Shown: positions 15,001-27,248 of the stretch, one piece after another
Layout: each line of letters begins with the position of its first letter
Numbering within the stretch: position 1 is the first letter of the stretch
Assembly (NCBI GenBank): GCA_020055645.1
Contig: CM034546.1
Location: 90,768,001-90,832,000 of the forward strand
Reading direction: 5' to 3'
Source of the DNA: Tomocerus qinae
Taxonomy: Eukaryota; Arthropoda; Collembola; Entomobryomorpha; Tomoceridae
DNA length: 64,000 nucleotides
Made by a program: the position numbers and the translations under genes
The notes under the pieces: model-generated
Told to the model about the DNA's origin: nothing
The model's database searches: none
The model's input: only the letters and a program-made list of their open reading frames with translations

Positions 15001-18000
15001 GATTTAAAACATGGCAGATAGCATTTTTCATGCTCAAGCTGGCGAAGAGTAGGGCCGCCCCAACGTGTGTTTTGTAGCATATATATTGCGCGCTTTTTGT
15101 GGCTCACACTCGCAATAAGGTTTCAGAATAGAGGATCCCTATAGAAAGCCATAGGATAGTAGTGAGAAGAAGGGAAAGTGAACTGAAGCGAGTAGTGACT
15201 TGACTACTTAGAAGCCTCATATTGGACATGACTTACTCGCTGGCGTATGCCGAGTATGAGTAGGTAAGCTAACTGCGTACAGTAAACTGTGGAGTAGAAA
15301 GCAAAGGGAGAATGTAAATCGATCGATAAATTGGCATGCTTTCCTTAAAGTCCTATTGTAAACTTACTTACGTTAGTATTGTCACAGAAAAAGACACAGA
15401 CGCACATTAAGTGCAACGTAGTAAGCCCTGAGTATAGGCAAGTATAAATATTGTCGTTAGCCGTATGTGTCCGAACTTTTGATACTAAGTGGTATACTTA
15501 TACAAGTTATACAGCACACGTAGATAATATCCGGCTACTCTCTATGAGTCACTTCACAGAGCAACCGACGGAGGAAAAGACAAAATTTTTACTTCATTCC
15601 GGGTATAGATATAGTTTATAAGGAAAAGAGATTCAACTGGGCTAGCGTAAACTTAAGCGTAAGTTAAGCCAGAGAAAAGAAAATCGTAGAGACTACTGAC
15701 ACCGGAAAAAAAGGAGCGCAGCGTAACATTTAGTTACGTAGCGTTAGCACTGCCACTCCAATTGCATGGGGAGAGTCAAATTTGACGAGAAAATACACGA
15801 CACGTACTTAGGAGCCAAACCGTGTGCTCTTTGTCTTTCCAAATATGATATATCGTGTGTTTTACAAATAGCGATAAAGATGTGCTGGGAACTGTCCTGC
15901 CCAATCTATTTCCACAGACTCCTTAATAAACAGTTAGACATGATAATCATACGTACATGAAAATTCATCTTGTGCAAGTACCTAACGGACGGATTGAAAA
16001 CTAACTGTCAGACAAGCCAAACTGCCATCAAATAAATACACACTCTATTACTTTGCTGTAGACATAGTAAATGGAAACGCTAATGTACGTAAATAAATGC
16101 TTTGCTGCTGATTTCTAAAGTTATACTTACTTCAGTGTACTATAGTTCATTGTCAATGTCAAGTGTAAGAACGAGTAATAAAATAATATAACATTGTAAG
16201 TAGGTAATATAGCACATAGTAAGTTCTAAATAAAGTTACAATAAAAGCATACTATTATGTACATAGACTATTGTAATGATATTAACAAGAGATAATACTG
16301 CTGCAGCCTTTCCGCATAAGTAACCTAGAGGAGGTTTGTAATAATGTTAGAAACTTGAGTAGATGCCATGAGAATACAATAAAGCGGACTATTGAATGAG
16401 TAAAGTAAACCATTGAGACTTACGGAAAAGTAGAGAACGTAGTCTGCTCTCAGGCTATGAGTTTACACAAAAACAGGGAATACTAAAACGAAATTATTGA
16501 CACATAGACACGCTCGCTGCACAATGAATGCTGCAAATCCGCCTGGAGCATCCACAATACAATGCGATTACAATGTTCTCTCAACGATTAGTTGATTAGT
16601 AGGATAACTATAATTTACATCCACTGGGAACTGCCGTATAATATTGTACGTATTTTATTTCACTTGTTATTCATGTATCTGGTTTTCACTAGACTCGGAT
16701 ACTTATTTGCATCAGCTTTATTGTATGCGTTTGCAATTGTGTATTCTACTAGTACAAATACAGCAGTAAATGGGGCTTTAGTGTGCAGAAAACCAAGTTA
16801 CACATAAATAGAAATCCAATTGAGCCAAATTAGTCTAAAGTACTTTGTTTGCACAAACAAGGAAAGAAAATTGAAAGTTCGCACAGTAGGTATTTAATCA
16901 AAAGGGATTAATGCAGCCAGAGATTAATAGGTGCTTGTGTTTTGACGTGACAGCAAAAGTTAGTTTACTAGTAATCGAAGCTGTCCCAAGTTTGTGTTTG
17001 GAGAACAGCTTAATTTAGTTGTAGTAGTAGCGTGCTCGTTGCAAAATTTCGCTATAGATAAGTCGACTATTAATAAGCAGGTGGTCAAATATCCCCAGAT
17101 TGACAGCAAGAACCTATAGTTGTGCAACTAAACGAAACCAGACACTGATCTAGGGAAAAGTAAATAGAAAATTGTAAACTGGCTTAATAATAACAAAGCA
17201 GCACCGAAGAGGTTTTGAAGTAGGTTCGGTTATTCCACAGCAATTACTTTCCGTTGGTATTTGTCTATATAGTTCTCACAGCTGTGCTTTTCTGCGTTGG
17301 ATCGTATGAGGACGTGTATTAGATAAGTTTGGATCAGCCTGACTACAGCAGATCAGATGAAACCAAACCAATCAAACAGATTCAGAAAACAAGTAAGGGT
17401 GAGCTTACTCTGCTTTAGTTTTGAATCTATAGAAAATCGTGGCAGTGGCTTGTCGGAAGAGAAGAAATCTACGCTGCTTTCCCTGCTGGGAGAATATGAT
17501 GAGTGCGGAGAATGAAGCAAGTCTTGGATGTCGAAATCGAGGCAGTTTCGCTTGGGAAGTGAAGGCTATTCCATAAGGAATGAATGTACGCTAGGTTCAC
17601 TCACATAAGTTGGCTACACTCAGTGGTGGGAGAAAAGAGAAAACGGTAGAGCAGGCAAGTCAAGGCAGGACAGGACACGCATGCCCCACTTCTTCTGTTT
17701 TCCCTCTGAACTCAACTGAACAAGTCTTTAGCTTTCTTTCTTTACCTTTTGCTCTGTCTTTCCTTTGTTCCCTTTCGTTTACCTTTTCCTTTACTTCAGC
17801 CGATCTTAGTGACTCATGCTGACACTGCTATCTTATCCTTATCCACAGCGAAAACTCACTTAGCCAGATACGAAGCAATCAACACATTATGAATACTAAT
17901 AATGCAAAAATTAATTTTCCTGTCGGCAAAAGCTGTGTCTACCATCTTATAGATCCATGTCTTTAACATTTTATGCCAACAAAAATATCACTAAATTATA

Positions 18001-21000
18001 TTACAGGCGCCTATTATGTTGATCAACATTTCTACATAAATTGATTGCTAAAGTATACACGATTTAATTGCAAATGTAATTAAAACTGGCAAACAATGAT
18101 TGAAGATTGCTTTTGTACAATAATTGAGTTGGTGAAATAGTTGAAGTTATCACTGCTGCATGTGCACATGGCTTGATTATGATTGATAAGAACATGAAAT
18201 TTTATTCGTTACTAATGGAATTTTTATACTACTCACGATAATAATTCCGTCGAGCATTGAAGAGCACACGAATTTTGATTGACATGAAATACTTAAAACT
18301 TGCAGATGGATTTTACAGATTAGTATCGAAAAGCAGGATATGAAAAATGAGTTGAATGAATTTCTTGATTAAAAAAGATATAAGCTTGAGTGAATGTAAG
18401 CGTCGAAAATGTCGACAGAGTGAAAGTAGAGGAAGACGGAGAAAAATTGGCCACATTTCAAGTGAGAAGGAGCATAGGGACAGGATCAGGACAGGAAGAG
18501 TTTCGTTGCCAATTAGATTCAGTATTATGGGCACTAGTAGCTCAATCGGAGCATCATTATTGTTATTGAAACTAGGAAAAAAATCAAAGTGACTCAAATT
18601 ACGGACAATGTCATTATTTCAATCTTGAGAAACTAAGTACAAGAGAGGAAGAGAGACTTAAAGACTTGGTCGTAGAATCATCCTTGTGGGAAAAGGCAAG
18701 CTGAGTCTGAAGCCAAGTCTGTAGGAGAGGAAGTAGAGCCAAAGAAAGAGAAGAGTTGAGTCGAGGAGAGTGAGTAAGAGAGAAGAATGGTACAATTAGC
18801 CTCGTAAAAATAAAATCAAGACGAATGGCCGTATGACAGAAAGTTGGCAAGACAAAGAAAAAGCCGTAAGTCGAATGAAAGGAAAAGCTGAGGAGGCTGC
18901 ATGGGGAAAAGAGAGAAATGAGCCCATTAGAGATTTCCATTTGGGACTCAAGTGTGGAAAATTAAAGCGTAAAGTCGAGCTGAAACTGTCTCTGAATACT
19001 AATCGGAATTCTTTGTGAATATCTGTGTGTATGTGTGAAGTATCGAGAGAAGTGTAAAGCTTAGAAATCCTTTCCCTTCGGCTCAACTTCGCTTTCCCTT
19101 TTAAATTACGCAGAAATTATTTCTTCTTTACGAAAATCTCAGAGAAAAATCCTTGTTTATTCTGCATAGACGGAACTGAGCTCAGCTCGCTGTCTTGTAT
19201 AGTAAATAGTTACGCATTTTTTATTTTTCCTGAGTAGGTGAGGGTAAATTGAATCCAATTGAATTCGCTATAGGTTGCGAAATGGGAAAACGAAGGGACG
19301 TCAAAGTGAAGGTGAAAGGAAGGCAAGGTAAGTTTCAGACAGGCAGGTTGTACTTTCCTCCTCTTTGCGGCTAAACTAGTTGAAGAATATTGCAAAGGAG
19401 AAGCGACTTCAGATGGTCTTGCTTTTCTTGCCTTTGTTAAAATACGGAATATCTTCAGAGAGCGTCTTCCCTTTCTTTTCTTTAGAGTTTAGCTTCCTTG
19501 CTTCCTCTTGGGTGAGTTGACTGTATTTCTGATTTATTACGAAAGAAAGTTTACTATGACTTTCTCCCGTACGGAGTCCTCGCCCTTTATAACCTTCTTA
19601 ACTACATTGAGCCTCCTGGATGACTTACGCACTAAAGTGCAGAACAGAGCAAGCACAACGGCACTACAGTTGTGTACAGGCAACAGTACATCAGTTACTT
19701 GCTCCTTCCTTGCTTATGCTGTCGCACTCTGTTTGGCTACTTACGAAGGCGGATGCATCTCCACCGAGAAAGACTTCTATCCCAATGAGAACATCTATAT
19801 AAATAGTTCTGTCTTTATGCATGCATAACATATTCCTCGTCGAGTTAAACTCTCTAACATACTTTTCTGTGGGCTACAATGCTATATTCTGTATGTACTG
19901 CCGTGTACATCAGAGTATAGGCGTGCTCTGTAAGGAGGTTCCTTTTTGTTTTGTTTGTCTACGTACAATTAGTAAGAGCTGAAGACAAAAGCTTGTAATT
20001 AGTTATGAGTAGAGACAGCATTGCGGGAAAACAGAAACTTTCTTCACAGATGATTAATATTTCGAAGATGAATTCTATTTATTCTATTGTCTTCAAGCCA
20101 AGATGATGTATTTAGTTGTAAACTGGAACTCAGCCTCTACTTACTAATAATTGAAAAACTTAATTAACTATTCAAAGCTAGTCGTGTGTTGGATCAAAAT
20201 GTTTCTTTGGACTATTGTCTTGTTTCAATATTGTTGCCTTTGCTATAAACTAGGATAGATGTAGCCATATGCGGCCTAAACTGTCATAAACAGGCTTATA
20301 GAAAGAATCTTTCCAAAATCCTTGAAAATGACTGCAAATTAGCTCCACATCAATAAGTACTACATCAAGGCATGACTAGAGTATTTTTACATGTACATCA
20401 ATTTACTTATTCTATATTCAGTATTACTCACAATGTTACAATCAGTATAATATATAGGGTATGGTAATTATACGCTATTTTGCATTTAAGTATCAAATAA
20501 TGCTAACGTGGATGATATACATTTCCGAAAGAGAATGGAAATAAAGACTTAAAATGACATATCCTGAAAATCCTCTCATATGAGATGGCAATGTCGTAAA
20601 CTATTGAGTTTGACGTGACCTGAGCCCAAAGTCCCATTACATGTCAAAAGGGCCACATTTATACATAGTGCTCTATTCATTTTGATACAAATAAGAATAT
20701 AACTGCCTTGAATTCATGAGTGTGCATTATGCTTTAATATTTTTTATCTCAAAATGGAAAGGGCTAAACAAAATATATGCATATGACTGTAGGATTATGA
20801 CACGTAGCGTAGTTTAATGGTGACAGTTATTTACAGTATCTTCCTTTCTACTTATCCATGTATGAGATAAAATAACATATACCCACACTACACCAAATAT
20901 GCTTGAGAAAATAACTTTCACTCATACTTTTCTTCCCTTCTCTCCTTTCGAACTGAAAGTGTTTTCTCCGGTTTCAGTTTGGATTTCTGTGTAGGTAATT

Positions 21001-22550
21001 TATAGAGAGATAAACTTTAGCTGACACCTACGACCCAAATTTTTGCAAAGAAGATATAAAAGAAAATCTTGAGAGACACGATCCCAAACGTAAGGAGAAA
21101 GTGAAATAAAGTGTTGGGATATTTTACGGATTCAGCTTCAATCTAAATCTGTTTCTCTTTCGTGGCTGCTAAACCGAAACTAACACTAACAAAATAAATA
21201 CATCTGAATTCGGAGAAGTATGCATGAAGGAGGAGAATACATGCACAGCGTGAGATTAAATAACGAAAACGCAATGAGCTTTTGCATATTCTAATTTTTG
21301 CTGACGCTAGCAGAACATTTTTGCACAGTCTGCTTAAAATCCCATTTTTGCATGTATCCTCTAAATCTGATAGCATTATGTCTTTCTGTTCTACAAGAAA
21401 AAGGAAAGAACTGAATCAAATAGGTGCAGGAAAATCTTGAGAAAAAATCTAGTAAAGAATGAAAGATTTGTACTGCATATTGCTTATACACCATATCTAG
21501 CTGTGGACTTTACTTACAACGTTACCTATATATCTCTTGCTTTTTGTATAGTTTTTGATATTCTGGGAATCAGTTTAAGACCCTAGAGCCTTATCGTTAG
21601 ATCAAAGCGTAGTTAACAATGAAAATAGGAAACGCATGCACTTAAGGCGAGTAAATGTAGCGTGACACATCACATCAAAATCAAGCATACATCCACTCAC
21701 TCATTCACTTACTCCCTGCAGTCGACAACCGAAGCAAACCTTGAACTCTATTGTACTTCTATGTACTATCTACAATTTTCAACGAACTATATGTACTGAA
21801 GTACCTAATGCCTATTTTTATCTTATCCTCCCTTTTATAGCCACAGATACGACGGAAACTATCATTAGCTAAATAAAATATTGTCGACTGCAAATACGCT
21901 TATTGTGCAATATGTCCCGGAAAGGAACTGAAATATCTGACTTTCTATTCTACATCGATCACAATGCATGGTTTCAAGTAGCAAACTAAAATAATGGTTT
22001 TGGGTCATTCATAGGCCAGGCTATCTTTTAAGAAATATCCAATGTTATGCGTGCGCACAAGATTTCTGCAGAAGATGAACATTTCATAATTTTCTCCAAA
22101 ATAGAAGACTGTAAGTAGACGTAGAAGTAAACGTAACATCATTAACAACATTAAGCCAGTCAGTATTTAGTATTGCTATACGTTAATGTAATTGCAACGC
22201 AACAAAATCATACTCACCTACTTCCGTCCTAAAATCGAACGTCTAAACATCGAGTTATCTAGTATGCAATCAATTAAACTTCTCTATTGAAACTCATGGT
22301 CCAGCTCCAGGTATCACAAGTTCATGTATGAGTACAAGTAAATATAATATTCAGCTCACTATCACTAACAAGGAGTAGTGCGCCTGTGCAGGCAGGTAGT
22401 CAGTAGTTTGTGGGGATTGCTATTACATCTGCAAAAAATCTTTCAACCAAAAATTGCGGCTGAGCAAAAAAATTAAACCGTTCCAAACTAAAGGGTTAAC
22501 AGTTATTGAGTCATTATATCATTTGCTTTTTGTGAAATTCTGACACTGTA
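1..22550. other. Long AT-rich stretch, no recognised gene
   Basis: I see no exon chain, RNA gene or transposon protein here. Open frames exist on both strands (the longest is 188 codons at 2245-2811, plus), but they have low-complexity or hydrophobic composition, no recognisable domain and no consistent flanking splice sites. A pyrimidine-rich plus-strand tract lies near 17690-17810 and a purine-rich tract near 18360-19050. The stretch could be intergenic or a very long intron; the sequence alone does not decide. Confidence 0.6.
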
Positions 22551-22555
22551 TTATG

Positions 22556-22728
22556 GTTCCGCTGCCACAGTCATCTCTTTGTATTCGAAAGACAATGGAT
22601 CATATGTTGCATTACAATGGACCTCCCACGTTGATATGCTCGACTCGAAGTTTGCGCTGAAGTTAAGCCTTTGTATTGCAACATATGATCTATTGTCTTT
22701 CGAATACAAAGAGATGTGGCAGCGGAAC
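22556..22728. mobile_element. MITE-like element with ~60-bp inverted repeats
   Basis: The first ~60 bases (from 22556, beginning GTTCCGCTGCC) are repeated in inverted orientation at ~22668-22728 with a few mismatches and small gaps. They enclose a ~45-bp centre, so the whole unit can fold back on itself. There is no coding capacity, as expected of a miniature inverted-repeat DNA transposon. The inverted match may run a few bases further out (ATTAT on both sides), so the exact ends and any target duplication are uncertain. Superfamily not assigned. Confidence 0.65.
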
Positions 22729-22733
22729 GATAA

Positions 22734-25700
22734 TAATAGTAATAAGTTCCAATCCATATAATAGTTGTAACGTTGTAATTGTGTAGTAAGTTCCCGAATC
22801 ATCTTCCTGGGAAAGCTAAATATAGATGTTTCCATCCACGACGACGAATTATAAGTAAGAACAATAAATTATGGAAACTTAGACAATTTATTAGTCTCTT
22901 ATTAGTCTTATGACAGGAAGTTTTCTTTGATGTTGCAAAATGCTTTTAGGTTTGGGTACTATACTATTACCTACTATTTAATGTACTATTTACTTTACAG
23001 ATACGGACTGAAAGAAAATCGAAAATCATGACAAAGAACAAATTATGAATTTATGATGGGGAGAAACAAATGCAATGAAACCTACGTGGTTGTTAACGTA
23101 CATGATATATATATTGTAGAATGCTCGGGTATCGGATATAATATTAGAAGTAGACGAAACAAAGAAAATGGTGCAAAGATTTCTTTTTTTGGTTCTGCTC
23201 GGCAATTTCCGTCCCATTTCAGTACTTGAGTTAGTCTAGCAATTCGTGATTAATCAAGAGTTAGAATTTGTACATCATAACGTAAAAATAAAATGACAAG
23301 ATTTATTATGCGAAAGTTTCCTTTTCCTTTTGAACCGACTTGACTATAATAAGAAAATATAGGCTTTGTTCGTTGATTTCTACTTCGTTATTATCATGAA
23401 ACGTCTCACAAATGCTACACTCCAAGAAAATTGAGTATCTTTTTGGTATAGAATCATCGTTGAAACAAGTTTTCAGTTCTATTGCCTCATTTTCTTCCAA
23501 AGAGATTTTATTGAGCTGAATGACCATCGGAAAGGGAAGACTTTTGTGAAATCGGTATTTTCAACCTTTTATTGGAAAGGTTTTACTGCCTAGAACAAGA
23601 CAGCACAGGTAAGCACAAAACTAGATACCTATTTTCTTTACTTTCTTTACCAATAGAAGTCCTAATATTTACCAAAAAAATCACTGAGAGTGGTTCCTGG
23701 CAAAGTATTTCTTTGTAAAAATATTGTCATCATGTACCTATACCTATGTGAAATGTAGAGGTACTTACGTAACATTATTATTTGGTGACCAATGTAAAAT
23801 TGGGTATTACATTTATAAGCCTTCTACTCTTTTGGTAGTTTTTCTTCCTCCTATTCGTTCCACCACTGTAAGTAAGGTTAAGTTGGAATAAAGTGAAAGT
23901 AAATGCAATGCACCATCTGGAGAAAAGTAGCTACGAAAAAAGAGAAGAAAAAATGTATAAGAGCAAAGGGCAGGAGATTACGATGTAGCTTTCTTGTTAT
24001 GTGCCATTGTACAAAAGGGAAATTCTTCCTTATCGTGGAATGGACTAAGCATTGAACAATGACAAGTAGACAAGGTAAATTGTATTTTTGCATGGGCCAT
24101 TGACCACTGACCACTTTTGTCGTTTTCCATTGTATTGTAATTGTTACTTTATGACATTCCCACCGAGACTTCCAATTTATACATTTTCTTTCGCACTTCC
24201 TCACTCTCCTCACTTAATTATCAGAAAATATCTTTCAATTTGCTTGGGTTTGCGTGCAAGGTCTATGGAAAATACAGATTTAAATGTCGTGCGAAATTTT
24301 TTGCTATTTTAAGTATAAATTTTTATTTCTGGCTTTCTGGGGGCTTCCTATGTGTCCTGTTCAATACAGTCGTGATACTTAACCTTTAATCTTAGATGAT
24401 CTTTATAAGCAGAAGATTAAAGACAGTTCAGAGCTTAAAATAGCAATGAATCCGAATTTCATACTTTAGAATTTTAGATTAATACACTAATTCACTAGAA
24501 AATCATTTCGTAGATATGCCAGCAGGCCTTCTTCGCAACTTTCATCAAGATTTTAATGAAAATCATTAGAGATAGAAAATTCAAGATTACCTAGCGAAGA
24601 GAATTTAAAGTGCTACTATTATTATTATTGGATGGCCATGCAGTAATAAGTCATAGCCATGCATTGCTATGAATTATCTTTCTATGTTACTATTATGACG
24701 GTACAAAATTGCTTAGTTGCTAAATACAATTTGTTCTCCCTCTCTTAGTCTCATAAAATAATTATTAGGTTGAAAATGACCTTCTACTGTAGTATCTAAT
24801 GTGTAGGGAGCTTTGCTTTTGCTTGCACAACTATCTTCTCAGTTTTGCAGTTGAAGGTTGCTATTTATAGTAATTATAAAGGAATTGAGTTCCTCCTTTG
24901 CTCTATTAGTATCTTCTTTATTAGGTAGTTAGCTAGTTTGACTCGGAACACCAACATAACATCATAACAGCAGTAGTAATATCCTCTGGACGTATTACAA
25001 GACAATTTCGTTGTAATATGAAGTAAATAGTGAATGTAGATTTGTGCTGTAGCAGATCCCTATAAGTATTTATAATGTACACAGTGCAGAACAACTACTT
25101 ATAGAGAAATGTATTTCGTAGATTAGAAGTCTATGTGTTGGTTGGTGTATTCTCCACTTGTCGGTATATAACGTACATAAAATCAAAACCATTTCCCCTA
25201 AACTCCCTTATTATTCCATTACTGCTCTAAGGTTGGCTGGTATATTTGTAACACCATATAAGATAGATATTAGATATCTCCTTTGTTCTAGATAATTAAC
25301 TTCCTGTAGTCAGAAGATAGGATAGGAGTCAGGGCAGACATATTACGGAGAAGCCAATCTATTTGTCTGTAAGTAACTAACTAGGGAAACATCACATCTC
25401 ATTCATCCCAATTAAGTTTGAGATATCGACAGAAAGAGAGAGCAATGATCTCGATTGTTTGTAAAGATCACAATCTTCTTCAGAGATAAAATTGACTTGA
25501 AACAATTAAATTGAAATGGAGAAAAAGGGGAAGTAGGGCTGTGCACCAGTCTTGCTCGTTTAGTTGAGTTGAGTTGCCACTTCTCACTCAACTCACAAAC
25601 GTTATTTATTACTGAAGTCCTAAGTAAGTAGGAAAATACTAGCAAGTACAAACAGAGCAGGGGAGAGTTACTACTTAGTCGTGGAGTAGCAAAAGCAGAG

Positions 25701-27047
25701 GAAATAGTTTTATTGTCCAACTAACTCCAACCCCAACGTAATTTAACGTAACGTTAAGTTACACAGTGCAATTCAATGGAAGGAAACACATAAAAGCCAT
25801 CTGGCCGAACTAAAACAAGAACGAATCTTCACGCAACTTTTTCTACGTAGGTTTTCCTTGGTTTCTGATACTGGTAATGCTTTATATGGCACTGGAAGCT
25901 TAGTCTTGTTTCGTGTCTTAGCAGTCCAGCAGAATGCAATACACTAGTCCTTTCTCTATTATGTGTGTGAATTGTTATCGTGGTAGACGAACGACGACTA
26001 TGGTGATCATTTGTCCGTGTGATAATAAGATTTGTGTCCAGAGAATTTATCCCCACTGAGTTTCTCTCCCCTTTGTCTATGTAAGTCCTCACAGATGCAG
26101 AGTCAGACACTCATACATAGTAAATAAGTTACGACAAATTCGAATTCAGAAAAAGTCTGCTTGTTTTTATTTTTCTGTGAATTTATTCTGATTAGTACGT
26201 AGCGTACGTACGTCTCTCGTTTTCTATTGCTTTTTCATCAACCCATGACAATTTATAGACAGGAGGGGAAGACAAGGTCCCTTGTAATTCAAACGAATTG
26301 GATTACTTCTGCAGTAGTAGATAGTTAATAGCAGGAAGGGATGAATATAAAAAGGATGCGCATCTTATCTTGCATTTTGCATAGAAAACCTTTCGATGCA
26401 TTTTTCTCCATCTTCAGCTTGTTATCTCTTTCACGTGTATTTATTTCACTGCTACGTTTTCTTGTCTTGATATGGATAGATTTACTCTTATGTCTTGATT
26501 CAAAAAGCTCTTTTTCCCATTTCACCGAATTTAAAAGGTTTTGCCTGAAAAGTTGCAATTTATTATGCAAAATACAAAGCAATTCATTACTAAAGGAATT
26601 AATAAGCCAAGCCAGTTTGTATGAAATTCTTGCTAGCATGTTTATTTCTATTGGTTTTCAAACATTGTACACATTTTCCTGGTCATTCCTCTGTTCCTTT
26701 ATAACTGTTTCTGTACACATCATTAAATTCCAAAAACCGACCGATCAAGATAAACTTTCCACTGGAGAAAGCAAAGGAAATGAACTATGAAAATAAATTT
26801 GCTCCCTTTTGTATAAAATGGAGTTTTCCTTTCCCAGTTCTGTGCATGAATGGTGTATAAACTACTACGTCACTCGATAAAACAGCCCAGTTTTTTGTGG
26901 CGATTAGTTGTGTTGTGTAGTTAGAAGCTTATCTTGGTTTCCAAGCTGTTACTTCCATTGCATTGATCTACTTGGAACTGAGGGTGTCAATAAACTTTTA
27001 AAATGGGACTGCAGATAGTGCAATTATTACAGAAGACTATAATACAC
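22734..27047. other. AT-rich stretch, no recognised gene
   Basis: No recognisable exon or RNA gene. A 73-codon ATG-initiated minus-strand frame (23306-23527) has a balanced, protein-like composition but no known domain and no convincing splice context. Overlapping frames on both strands at 26325-26790 look like chance openings in AT-rich DNA. Confidence 0.55.
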
Positions 27048-27049
27048 TA

Positions 27050-27246
27050 CAGTACGTGGCTAAAAACCGTTCATATGACTTTCACCATATGAGATTTCTC
27101 TTTTGAAACCTCCATATAAAACTTTTACCTTTGAAAGCATTACATGGTGAAAGCTTGAAGTGGAGTTTAGGTTTCCAAAGAGAAAGCTCATCTACTACTT
27201 ACTACATGGTGAAAAACATATCAAACGTTTCTAGTACCCCACCCTG
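27050..27246. mobile_element. Decayed MITE-like element, CAG...CTG ends with TA flanks
   Basis: The left end (TA at 27048-27049, then CAGTACGTGGC) and the right end (CCACCCTG, then TA at 27247-27248) are imperfect inverted repeats. Further in, TTTCACCAT near 27079 pairs with ATGGTGAAA near 27205, and TTTCTCTTTTGAAACC pairs imperfectly with GGTTTCCAAAGAGAAA. A TA dinucleotide on each side would suit a Tc1/mariner-type target duplication. The many mismatches and an apparent insertion in the right arm suggest an old copy. There is no coding capacity. Confidence 0.45.
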
Positions 27247-27248
27247 TA

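Noticed and set aside
14840-15080. Possible inverted GC-rich ends (GCCACGCCGGGGCG and GGGCCGCCCCAACGTG)
   Set aside because: Only about two thirds of the bases pair and no target duplication is visible.
18313-19086. Several overlapping frames on both strands
   Set aside because: They arise because a purine-rich strand has few stop codons; no protein features.
23306-23527. Minus-strand ATG frame of 73 codons with protein-like composition
   Set aside because: No recognised domain, no upstream promoter or supporting exons; kept only as a note.
26325-26790. Overlapping frames of 104 (minus) and 149 (plus) codons
   Set aside because: Opposed frames in AT-rich DNA, neither with a domain; neither preferred.
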